Assembly (NCBI GenBank): GCA_963661055.1
Contig: CAVLAC010000020.1
Location: 1-22,507, forward strand
From: UBA1067 sp963661055
Lineage (GTDB): Bacteria > Verrucomicrobiota > Kiritimatiellia > RFP12 > UBA1067
Length of the DNA stretch: 22,507 nt
Reading direction: 5' to 3'
The translations under genes were made by a program, and so were the position numbers. Below, in pieces: positions 15,564 through 22,425 of the stretch (position 1 is the first letter of the stretch; the number at the start of each line of letters is the position of its first letter). The notes beneath the pieces are model-generated. The model searched no databases. It saw nothing but the letters and a program-made list of their open reading frames with translations, and had not been told where the DNA came from.

Positions 15564-15659
15564 ATGAACATATGTGACCGAGAAATCAGCCTAAGTGTCC
15601 TCGCGGGTTATGCACTCGCGGGAGTCCTGTCGCTAATTGTTTGTTTGGCAGGGCTCTAA
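15564..15659 (+). CDS. 31-residue single-span membrane peptide
   Basis: This small frame encodes MNICDREISLS followed by the hydrophobic span VLAGYALAGVLSLIVCLAGL and a stop. A good SD (AAAGGA) lies 9 bases upstream and a promoter with phased repeats ahead of it. The layout (short polar N-terminus, one membrane segment to the very end) fits small inner-membrane regulatory peptides. It lies 21 bases before the likely start of the PhoB-like regulator. No homologue is recognised. It could alternatively be a leader with a non-peptide function, but SD, promoter and membrane span together favour a real gene. Confidence 0.6.
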   Translation: MNICDREISLSVLAGYALAGVLSLIVCLAGL

Positions 15660-15664
15660 GGATA

Positions 15665-15673
15665 TGGTATAAT
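15665..15673 (+). promoter_or_regulatory. Extended -10 promoter giving a leaderless response regulator mRNA
   Basis: TGGTATAAT (15665-15673). The ATG at 15681 is 7 bases further on, where transcription should start, so the mRNA is predicted to be leaderless. An upstream ATG at 15675 is too close to the -10 to be transcribed from this promoter. Confidence 0.65.
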
Positions 15674-15680
15674 TATGTGT

Positions 15681-16358
15681 ATGAAAACTGAGAAAATCGC
15701 GATCATCGAGGACGAGGCGGATATCCGCCGCGTCATTTCACTCGCTCTCAAGACGGCGGGCTATCGCAATATTGTCGAGACGGATACTGGTGACGGCGGG
15801 CTGGAGCTCGTCCGTCAGACGCGTCCCGACCTCGTTTTGCTCGACTTGATGCTGCCAGGAATGGACGGCATCAGCGTCTGCCGTCGCCTCCACGACGACC
15901 CCGATACACGAACTATCCCCGTCGTTATGCTCACGGCGAAGACGGCTGAGCGGGACATTGTCGCTGGGCTGGACGCGGGGGCTGTCGATTATGTGACAAA
16001 ACCATTCTCGAAGGATGTGCTCCTCGCCCGCATTCGCGCGGCACTTCGGCGCAATGAAGAATCGCGTGCTGAGACACTGACCTTCGACGGACTCGAACTC
16101 AATGACGCGAATCACACCGTCGCCGTGAACGGCAAGCCCCTCGAGCTGACGCTGAGTGAGTACCGCATCCTCGACCTGCTCATCCGCAACCGCGCCCGCG
16201 TTTATACGCGCGCCCATATCATTGACCGCATTTCGGACGGACAAAAAATCGTCACCGACCGCACAATTGATGTCCAGATGGTGAATCTTCGGCGCAAATT
16301 GGGGGCGTGGTCGGACCATATTGAGACCGTTCGCGGGGTTGGGTACCGTTTAATTTAA
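15681..16358 (+). CDS. OmpR/PhoB-family response regulator
   Basis: From ATG 15681 the protein has 225 residues, standard for the family. The receiver domain (1-120) has the acidic pair Glu10-Asp11, phospho-acceptor Asp55 in LLDLMLPGMDG, Thr85 in MLTAKT, and Lys107 in YVTKPFS. The C-terminal winged helix (about 130-225) contains LSEYRILDLLI, TDRTIDVQMVNLRRKLG and TVRGVGYRL. It is closest in feel to PhoB/PhoP-type regulators. No histidine kinase gene is adjacent, so it is an orphan within this window. The start at 15681 is preferred over 15675 because of the -10 position. The phased repeats upstream of the preceding small gene match the binding-site type of this family. secG follows after 72 bases with its own promoter. 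Confidence 0.93.
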   Translation: MKTEKIAIIEDEADIRRVISLALKTAGYRNIVETDTGDGGLELVRQTRPDLVLLDLMLPGMDGISVCRRLHDDPDTRTIPVVMLTAKTAERDIVAGLDAGAVDYVTKPFSKDVLLARIRAALRRNEESRAETLTFDGLELNDANHTVAVNGKPLELTLSEYRILDLLIRNRARVYTRAHIIDRISDGQKIVTDRTIDVQMVNLRRKLGAWSDHIETVRGVGYRLI

Positions 16359-16391
16359 TGCGTAATCTGCTTGCAATGGAAAGCCCAGGTA

Positions 16392-16400
16392 TGGTATAAT
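16392..16400 (+). promoter_or_regulatory. Extended -10 promoter for secG operon
   Basis: TGGTATAAT (16392-16400) in AGGTATGGTATAATGTTAGG. The ATG at 16431 is 30 bases downstream, with GAAAGG about 11 bases before it as a modest SD. Confidence 0.65.
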
Positions 16401-16430
16401 GTTAGGGAACTGCTTGAAAGGTAGAAAAAG

Positions 16431-16784
16431 ATGAATATTCTTATTGGATTTCTCTATGTTGTAGAAGTCGTTGTTTGTTTGCTGTTGGCGCTGGTCGTCA
16501 TGTTGCAAAAGCCGAAAGAAGGTGGTCTTGGCGGCATAGCGGGTGCGCGTGCACTCGAAGCGTCGCTGGGCGCTGACGCGGGCAATGTGCTGATTAAGAC
16601 GACGGCGATTCTGGGCGCGGTATTCTTGCTGAATACGCTCGTCCTCGCGCGTCTTACTTCCACCCCGACCTCGGGTAGCGTGGTCGCGGGCGAGGAATAT
16701 GCCGCGCCCGTCCAGCAGACACCCGCGACCCCTGTCGCCCCTGCAACGACTCCCGCATCGGCGGCAACACCTGACGCGAAGTAA
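16431..16784 (+). CDS. secG: Preprotein translocase subunit SecG
   Basis: The 117-residue protein has two membrane spans (about 3-23, IGFLYVVEVVVCLLLALVVML, and about 56-75, TTAILGAVFLLNTLVLA) flanking the conserved cytosolic loop LQKPKEGGLGGIAG, the SecG signature. SecG supports SecYE in protein export. The C-terminal 35 residues are an Ala/Pro/Thr-rich tail (QQTPATPVAPATTPASAA), common in SecG of this kind of bacterium. Its stop overlaps the next ATG by one base (TAATG), tying it to the epimerase gene. Confidence 0.88.
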   Translation: MNILIGFLYVVEVVVCLLLALVVMLQKPKEGGLGGIAGARALEASLGADAGNVLIKTTAILGAVFLLNTLVLARLTSTPTSGSVVAGEEYAAPVQQTPATPVAPATTPASAATPDAK

Positions 16785-17827
16785 TGAAAGTCCTCGTAAC
16801 AGGTGGCTCGGGCTTCCTGGGCATTAACCTCATTCGCTTCCTCCGTGCGCAAGGCGTGGAGGAAGTGCGTGTCTTGGATATTGCCGACTTTGACTATCCA
16901 GAGAAGACGGAGCCCTGGCTGAAGTTTACGAAGGGCGATGTGCGGGATATCCCGACCGTCGAGCGGGTGACCGAGGGATGTGATGTCGTCGTGCATTGTG
17001 CCGCGGCACTGCCCCTTTATAGCGCGGAAGATATTCGTACGACCGAGGTTGACGGATGCCGCAATGTCCTCAACGCGGCACGCAAGTTTAAGCTCGACCG
17101 TATGATTCAGATTTCCTCAACGGCGGTCTATGGTGTCCCTAAGAAGCACCCCATCTACGAGGACGACCCGATGGTGGGCGTGGGACCTTACGGGCACGCT
17201 AAGATTGAGGCTGAAAAGCTTTGCCTCGCGGCAAATAAAGAGGGCTACTGCGTCTCAATTATCCGCCCCAAGAGCTTTGTCGGCCCCGAGCGGCTCGGTG
17301 TCTTCGCGCTTTTCTATGATTGGGCGTATACGGGGCACGGCTTCCCCATGATTGGTAGCGGCAATAATCGCTATCAGTTGATGGATGTCGATGACCTCGA
17401 CCACGCGATTTGGAATGCGATGACCTATCCGAAAGAAGTCGTCGCCACGACCTTCAATATTGGCGCGAAAGAGTTCACCACAATGAAGGAGGACTACCAA
17501 GCCGTCCTCGACCGTGCGGGGCACGGCAAGAAGATTGTGGGAATGCCCGTGAAGCCGCTTATCTTCATCTTGAAGATACTCGAGAAGCTCCATCTCTCAC
17601 CGCTGTATCCGTGGGTCTACGAAACGGCGTATACGGACTCCTTTGTCTCGATTGAGAAGGCTGAAAAGCTGCTCGATTATAAGCCGCGCTATTCTAATAA
17701 GGCGGCGCTCGTGCGCAATTACGATTGGTATGTCGCGCATGTGGACGACTTTAAGGGCAAGAGCGGCGTTTCGCACCGCGTCCCTTGGAAGCAGGGACTC
17801 CTCGCGGTTGCCAAGCACTTCTTCTAA
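16784..17827 (+). CDS. NAD(P)-dependent epimerase/dehydratase (extended SDR)
   Basis: The 347-residue protein has an N-terminal Rossmann nucleotide-binding motif TGGSGFLG (residues 6-13), Asp near 32 at the end of beta-2 suggesting NAD preference, and the extended-SDR catalytic set: SSTAVYG at 111-117 with YGHAK (Tyr136, Lys140). Family members act on nucleotide sugars, UDP-glucuronate or sterol-type substrates; the substrate cannot be assigned. The C-terminal region has a hydrophobic helix (PLIFILKILEKLHLSPLYPW) that could associate with membrane. It overlaps secG by one base, so it is co-translated with it. Confidence 0.85.
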   Translation: MKVLVTGGSGFLGINLIRFLRAQGVEEVRVLDIADFDYPEKTEPWLKFTKGDVRDIPTVERVTEGCDVVVHCAAALPLYSAEDIRTTEVDGCRNVLNAARKFKLDRMIQISSTAVYGVPKKHPIYEDDPMVGVGPYGHAKIEAEKLCLAANKEGYCVSIIRPKSFVGPERLGVFALFYDWAYTGHGFPMIGSGNNRYQLMDVDDLDHAIWNAMTYPKEVVATTFNIGAKEFTTMKEDYQAVLDRAGHGKKIVGMPVKPLIFILKILEKLHLSPLYPWVYETAYTDSFVSIEKAEKLLDYKPRYSNKAALVRNYDWYVAHVDDFKGKSGVSHRVPWKQGLLAVAKHFF

Positions 17828-17869
17828 GTTCCCCCTTGGGGTTCGTCTAGGGGGACGAATTGCCGCGCT

Positions 17870-18349
17870 ATGGAATTTGTTGCTATAGACTTTGAGACAA
17901 CGGGCTACGAAAATGGCAATGTCAATGAGCCTTGGCAACTCGGCGCGGCAGTTGTGAAGGACTTCAAAGTCGTCGAAACCCACGAATGGTTCTTTGGGAC
18001 GGCTCTAACGCCTGACGCGGAACCTATGATGGCGCAGTGGGATTCGTTCTACCCCATCCTCGCGAACCGCCGCCTCGTTGCACACAACATCGCGACGGAA
18101 CGCACCATCTTGACGCGCATAGCCCCGCTTACGAAGTGGGGGCCTTGGGTGGATACCCTAAAACTCGCCCGCGCGAAATATCCGAAGTTGCCGAGCTATG
18201 CGTTGGGCGAGCTTTGCACGATGTTTGGGTGCGTCCCTCAGATGGAAGGGCGCACATGGCACGATGGACTCTATGATGCGGTTGCCTGCGCGAATCTCGC
18301 CCTTCAGATTGCGGGGCTCGACTTTACTACGGAAGGCTTAGTATGTTAA
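17870..18349 (+). CDS. DnaQ-like 3'-5' exonuclease (DEDDh)
   Basis: The 159-residue stand-alone domain has motif I DFET (Asp7, Glu9), motif II AHNIATERTIL (71-81) and motif III HDGLYDAVA (His131, Asp136), as in Pol III epsilon-type proofreading exonucleases. Motif II normally has Asp after the HN; here the matching acidic residue is Glu77, a conservative change. No polymerase or UvrC domain is attached, so it may be a repair or RNA-trimming nuclease rather than the replicative proofreader. No SD precedes the ATG; a TTCGTC/GACGAA hairpin (17842-17859) lies just ahead. It overlaps chrA by 7 bases. Confidence 0.85.
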   Translation: MEFVAIDFETTGYENGNVNEPWQLGAAVVKDFKVVETHEWFFGTALTPDAEPMMAQWDSFYPILANRRLVAHNIATERTILTRIAPLTKWGPWVDTLKLARAKYPKLPSYALGELCTMFGCVPQMEGRTWHDGLYDAVACANLALQIAGLDFTTEGLVC

Positions 18350-19497
18350 AAAAGTTGATTATCCTCTTTTATGAGATGTTTAAAATCGCCCTCTTTGTCT
18401 TAGGGGGCGGCTTTGCCATTATCGCTGTCGCGGACGAGGTCTTTTCTCGCAAGCTTAAATGGACCGAGGAGGGCGAGCTTATCGGGCACCTCCCCGTCTT
18501 TCAAATGGTGCCAGGCCTCATCGCGGGCAATACCGCCATCTATGTTGGCAATAAGGTCGCGGGTGCTCTCGGCGCGGCAGTTGGGCTCGCGGCAGTCGCT
18601 TTGCCAAGCCTCATCATCTTCCTCTTTGTTTCGGCGGGCTATGGGGCATTGCCCCTTGATAATGTCTGGCTAAATGCCGCGTTTGTGGGACTTCGTGCGG
18701 CACTTACAGGTATCGTCGCCTCTACAATGATTCGGTTGTGGACGAAATGTGTTAAGGATGTTTACGGCTATGCCGTCCTCGTGCTCGCGGCAGTCGCCAT
18801 TGGGCTTTTGCACCTCAACCCCGCGTTCGTCCTAATTGCCGCGATGATTGTTGGGATTTGTCGTCGCTATTTGCTGGACGCCCTCGCAGCACATAAGAAG
18901 TGTCGCGTATTTGGCTCTTTCGCGTTTATCCCGCTTCTCTTCCTTAAATATGGTTCGCTCTGCTTTGGCGGAGGCTATGTGCTAGTTCCGTTCTATATTC
19001 GGGACTTTGTCGGACAAAGTGCCGCGTATTTGCAAATTGCGCCTGATGAGTTCTCAAACCTAATGGCGCTTACCCAAATGACACCTGGCCCCATCGGGAT
19101 AAACGCCGCGACATTCTTTGGTTACCGCCTTGGCGGTGTCGTGGGCTCAACTATCGCCACAATTTGCCTCCTTTTGCCGAGCTATTTCTTCCTCTTGCTC
19201 GCCCTTAGGTCGCTTGAGAAGTTTAAAACGAGTCGCTTTGTGCAAGGTTTACTTGAGGGGGTCCGTCCCGCGACAGTATCTCTAATGTTAGTCGCCTTGT
19301 GGGCGTTCCTTTCGATGAGTGTCTGGGATAATTCTTCCAATCCCCACACTTCGTGGTGCACCTTTACGGCTATCAACTTCAATGTAGTGGGCTTCATTCT
19401 TGCTATGGCGGCGGGTATTCTTGCGTGGATGAAGAAGATGCCCGTTATGCGGATTGTCTTCTTCTGTGCCCTCGCGGCACTTTGTCTGCGTGCTTAA
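18343..19497 (+). CDS. chrA: Chromate transporter family protein (two-domain CHR)
   Basis: The 384-residue polytopic membrane protein contains both halves of the CHR family: the N-terminal half has FKIALFVLGGGFAIIAVADE and FQMVPGLIAGNTAIYVGNK; the C-terminal half has FLKYGSLCFGGGYVLVPF and LTQMTPGPIGINAATFFGY. About ten hydrophobic spans are visible. The family exports chromate; in organisms with no obvious chromate exposure the physiological substrate is unsettled, so the symbol denotes family membership only. It overlaps the exonuclease gene by 7 bases and is followed after 38 bases by the U32-like gene. Confidence 0.88.
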   Translation: MLKKLIILFYEMFKIALFVLGGGFAIIAVADEVFSRKLKWTEEGELIGHLPVFQMVPGLIAGNTAIYVGNKVAGALGAAVGLAAVALPSLIIFLFVSAGYGALPLDNVWLNAAFVGLRAALTGIVASTMIRLWTKCVKDVYGYAVLVLAAVAIGLLHLNPAFVLIAAMIVGICRRYLLDALAAHKKCRVFGSFAFIPLLFLKYGSLCFGGGYVLVPFYIRDFVGQSAAYLQIAPDEFSNLMALTQMTPGPIGINAATFFGYRLGGVVGSTIATICLLLPSYFFLLLALRSLEKFKTSRFVQGLLEGVRPATVSLMLVALWAFLSMSVWDNSSNPHTSWCTFTAINFNVVGFILAMAAGILAWMKKMPVMRIVFFCALAALCLRA

Positions 19498-19535
19498 TTT
19501 GAACCTTAGGGATACGAAAGGCGTTTAATAAGTAT

Positions 19536-20621
19536 ATGGATACGAAAGATACTATAGAGAAGGGCACGCCCCGCCGCACGCTTGCCGTGGGGTGGTTTGA
19601 TAACTTTGACTTCCAAGAGATTTGCACTCCGTGGGTCACCCGCCTAAAGGAGGTATTCTTCCCCTGGCCAGGCATCAAATCGAGCCGCCCCGAGGATGAA
19701 TGGATCCCTGAGCGCCGCGCGCGGCTTATTGCGGACCTCAAGTGGGCACGGGCAAACGGACTCGAACTCGATGTTATTTTCAATGTCACTTGCTACGGCG
19801 ACATCGCGATTTCAATGGAGCTCGCGACCCGAGTCGATACCGCCCTCAAGGAACTCGCGGCACAAGACCTCCTGCCCGAGCACCTAACGACCGCCTCACC
19901 CTTTATCGCGACGGTCGTGCGCAAGAATTGGCCGAGTATCAAGATTCGCCTGAGTATCAATATGGATATTGCCCAGCCCATCGCGCTTTCGTATATCGGC
20001 GAACTCTATGACGGCTTTTACGCGGGACGCAATGCGCACCGCCGACTTGATTATGTCGCCCATATGGCGGAGTGGGCTCACGCCCACGGCAAGCATATCG
20101 GACTTCAGGCGAATGTCGGGTGCCTGAGGGATTGTCCGTTTCATAGCTTTCACAATAACCTGCACGGACACAACCGTATGGGGCAGTCGGCGGCGGGCGA
20201 GGCGTTCGGCTTCTCAGTCTTTCGTTGCCGCACGCACTACGAGCGCGCCAATTATATCGACTTCCTGAGGGCAATCTGGATTCGCCCCGAGGATTTGCCG
20301 CGCTATGAGGAGTGTGTGGATGTGGTGAAGTTGGCGACGCGGCGGCATCCGAATCCCGCACAAGTCATTGCCGCCTATGCCTCCTATTCGTTTGACGGAG
20401 ACCTCCCCGCGATTACCGACCCCTGCTTTACTTTCCCTGTGAAGATTGACAATAAAGCCCTCGGCGCATCGCCGCTCTGGCCTGAGGTTCGGGACTGTCC
20501 CCACGCTTCGGACTGCCAGAATTGCGGAAAATGTGCCGCGCTCTTTAAGGCGGTCGCCCAGCCACGAGAAGGGGCTCAAGGGTGTCTCACGAAGGAGTTC
20601 CTGAACTTCTTTAAGGGATGA
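19536..20621 (+). CDS. U32-peptidase-like TIM-barrel protein with Fe-S-type cysteines
   Basis: The 361-residue protein resembles the U32/UbiU-UbiV-type barrel: TTASPFIATVVRKNWP and SINMDIAQPIALSYIGEL mid-protein and ANVGCLRDCPFHSFHNNL at 192-209, similar to the GCLxxCP segments that bind a 4Fe-4S cluster in U32 proteins. Cys196, Cys200 and Cys231 could belong to such a site. A second group, Cys321, Cys327, Cys330 and Cys333 (DCPHASDCQNCGKC), looks like a further ferredoxin-style cluster. U32 members are now tied to oxygen-independent hydroxylation and RNA or peptide modification rather than proteolysis; the substrate here is unknown. Its stop overlaps the next ATG (ATGA, 20618-20621), coupling it to the radical SAM enzyme. 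The family call is by motif feel and is moderate. Confidence 0.6.
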   Translation: MDTKDTIEKGTPRRTLAVGWFDNFDFQEICTPWVTRLKEVFFPWPGIKSSRPEDEWIPERRARLIADLKWARANGLELDVIFNVTCYGDIAISMELATRVDTALKELAAQDLLPEHLTTASPFIATVVRKNWPSIKIRLSINMDIAQPIALSYIGELYDGFYAGRNAHRRLDYVAHMAEWAHAHGKHIGLQANVGCLRDCPFHSFHNNLHGHNRMGQSAAGEAFGFSVFRCRTHYERANYIDFLRAIWIRPEDLPRYEECVDVVKLATRRHPNPAQVIAAYASYSFDGDLPAITDPCFTFPVKIDNKALGASPLWPEVRDCPHASDCQNCGKCAALFKAVAQPREGAQGCLTKEFLNFFKG

Positions 20622-22159
20622 AAAAGCCCCGCTACCTGCTTCTCACGCCGCCCTTGGTGCAGACGAATACGCCGTATCCGTCCACGATGCACCTCGTCGG
20701 ATTCTTGCGTGAGCAAGGGATAGAAGCCTACCAGCGAGACCTCTCCATTGGTGTCGCAAGGGATGTGCTACTAAAATATGGCGGAGACGAAGCCGAACAG
20801 CTATTGGAACTTCTGGCGGGCGATGTCCCCGACACCCAGAAACTTGCCGCGAGTGAATGGATAGATGACCTCGCGCGGCAGATTAGGGACGAAGTTGACC
20901 CCTCTTTTGGCTTCTCTCGCTATGCTTCTAGAATCAGCACCAACGCGGCAGATTTTGGCGTGATTGAGCGAGAGATTCGCTATCGCGGCGTTATGGATGA
21001 ACCCCTCGAACACCGCCTTGAGGAGGCGATTGCCGAAACAAAGCCGTCCGTCATTGGCGTGGCGTGTCCGTTCCCAGGTACGCTCGTCGGAGCCTTTAAA
21101 ATTGCCGCGTATGTTAAGGCACACTATCCGAAGATTCTCCTTATGCTCGGCGGAGGCTTCGTCTCCACCGAATTGCGGGAGATGACGGACGAGCGTCCGC
21201 GTCAGTATTTCGACGACTTCATTTACGATGAGGGGTATCGGTATTTTGTCCCTGAGAATACCCCTATCCCCATTTTCGTGAAGCCTTGCTATGACGGAAT
21301 CGTCTGGGACGACTACTTTGATGTCGTCGAGACAATTAACCCAATGCACCGCCTCTGGAGCACGGGACGCTGGATTAAGCTCCAAATGGCGCGGGGCTGT
21401 TATTGGCATAAATGCGCCTTCTGCGATGTCCATTTGCCGTATATCAAGTGCTTCGAAATGCCGAAGGCGTCCGAGATTGTGGACGCAATGGAGGAGCTCG
21501 GAAGTGCCGCGCGCGGCAGAGCAGGCTTTCATTTTGTGGATGAAGCGATGCCGCCCGCACTGATTCGCGGCGTTTCTGAGGAAATAATCCGTCGCGGACT
21601 CGCCGTTTCGTGGTGGGGGAACGTCCGTTTCGATACATCTTTCACGCCCGAACTTTGTAAGCTTATGGCGCGGGCAGGATGTATCGCTGTGACAGGCGGA
21701 CTCGAGTGCGCCAATGACCGACTTCTCAAGCTAATGAATAAGGGAATAACCCTCGAATCTGCACAAAAAGCGCTGAAAGCCTTCCATTCCGCAGGGATTA
21801 TGGTGCACGCCTACTTGATGTACGGCTTCCCAACCGAAACCGAAGCGGAAGCCTTTGGCGCGCTGGACTATGTGCGTAAGCTTTTTCGGGCGGACCTCAT
21901 TCAGAGTGCCTTTTGGCACCGCTTTGCCTTGACGGTGCACTCTCCGATTGCCCGCGAGGTGGAGCGATTTGGGATAGTGCCACGGAAGTTCCGTAAGAGG
22001 AAGCGCATCTTCTGCCGCAATGAGATACCCTTTGTAGAGCCGACCGCGCCAGATTGGGGCAAGATAGGTGCCGCGCTTGACCTTGCCCTCGCCAATTACC
22101 TCGAAGGTCGCGGCACATCTAAACCCATCTCCTTCTGGAAATCCGCCGCTAGGGTATAA
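20618..22159 (+). CDS. B12-binding-domain radical SAM protein
   Basis: The 513-residue protein has an N-terminal cobalamin-binding-like Rossmann region (KPRYLLLTPPL, TMHLVGFLREQG, then VIGVACPFPGTLVGAFKIAA and LMLGGGFVSTEL at about 140-190) with no DxHxxG base-off motif. The radical SAM core follows, with the cluster motif GCYWHKCAFC (Cys261, Cys266, Cys269), spaced CX4CX2C rather than the textbook CX3CX2C. Later elements GGLECANDRLLKLMNKGIT and AYLMYGFPTETEAEA are typical of the elongated B12-rSAM family. The chemistry cannot be predicted. It is translationally coupled to the U32-like gene. Its stop codon (TAA 22157-22159) lies inside the left terminal repeat of a MITE-like element, so its C-terminus may have been changed by insertion. 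Confidence 0.85.
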   Translation: MKKPRYLLLTPPLVQTNTPYPSTMHLVGFLREQGIEAYQRDLSIGVARDVLLKYGGDEAEQLLELLAGDVPDTQKLAASEWIDDLARQIRDEVDPSFGFSRYASRISTNAADFGVIEREIRYRGVMDEPLEHRLEEAIAETKPSVIGVACPFPGTLVGAFKIAAYVKAHYPKILLMLGGGFVSTELREMTDERPRQYFDDFIYDEGYRYFVPENTPIPIFVKPCYDGIVWDDYFDVVETINPMHRLWSTGRWIKLQMARGCYWHKCAFCDVHLPYIKCFEMPKASEIVDAMEELGSAARGRAGFHFVDEAMPPALIRGVSEEIIRRGLAVSWWGNVRFDTSFTPELCKLMARAGCIAVTGGLECANDRLLKLMNKGITLESAQKALKAFHSAGIMVHAYLMYGFPTETEAEAFGALDYVRKLFRADLIQSAFWHRFALTVHSPIAREVERFGIVPRKFRKRKRIFCRNEIPFVEPTAPDWGKIGAALDLALANYLEGRGTSKPISFWKSAARV

Positions 22160-22266
22160 ACTCCGAGGGGCAACAAAAGCTTCGCTAACGCTACGCGGTG
22201 GGCTTCGCAGGAATCGCCCAGACATATCTGTTTTATCTCTCGCAGAGACGCAGAGAGTTTGAGAAT

Positions 22267-22288
22267 AGCCCCTTCGGGGCTGGCGGGG
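22267..22288 (+). terminator. Hairpin with downstream T-run, possible terminator of the radical SAM operon
   Basis: AGCCCC / GGGGCT (22267-22272 and 22276-22281) with a TTC loop, then a G-run and TTGTTTTT ending near 22298. The spacing between stem and T-run is longer than ideal, so this is a weak call. It lies inside the MITE-like element. Confidence 0.35.
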
Positions 22289-22331
22289 GGTTGTTTTTAA
22301 CACAGAGGCACAGAGAAATGATGGGCGTCTC

Positions 22332-22380
22332 GTGCGTCCAAGAGGTCCGGTGCGTGGTCAGTAATGACCACGATGTTCCC
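22332..22380 (-). repeat. Dispersed hairpin-containing repeat, right copy (inverted)
   Basis: The reverse complement matches 1785-1835: the stem CGTGGTCA / TGACCACG is at 22353-22360 and 22365-22372 and the CCTCTTGGACGCACG block lies at 22333-22347 on the minus strand. Loop bases differ (GTAA here against TTTC), as expected of a drifting repeat family. Confidence 0.75.
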
Positions 22381-22425
22381 TCTATAGAAAGACGCTGAGC
22401 CCTTTGTCGCTCATCGGAGTTTATA

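Larger units (their letters stand above)
22155..22425. mobile_element. MITE-like element, 271 bp with 25-bp imperfect terminal inverted repeats
   Basis: The ends TATAAACTCCGA (22155-22166) and TCGGAGTTTATA (22414-22425) are perfect 12-bp inverted repeats; extended to 25 bp (22155-22179 and 22401-22425) they agree at 21 positions. No transposase or convincing gene lies inside. The interior holds a GCCCC hairpin followed by a T-run, CGCAGAGACGCAGAGA and CACAGAGGCACAGAG boxes, and the hairpin repeat shared with 1785-1835. I see no clear target-site duplication. It could also be a REP-like or structured RNA repeat rather than a transposable one. Confidence 0.55.

Noticed and set aside
15675..15680. 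Start of the response regulator at the upstream ATG (15675)
   Set aside because: It begins only 1 base after the TATAAT and would not be on a transcript from that promoter; ATG 15681 sits at the expected transcription start.
22068..22398. Small frames in the right-end noncoding region
   Set aside because: They lie within the terminal-repeat element, lack SDs, and their predicted sequences look like translated repeats.
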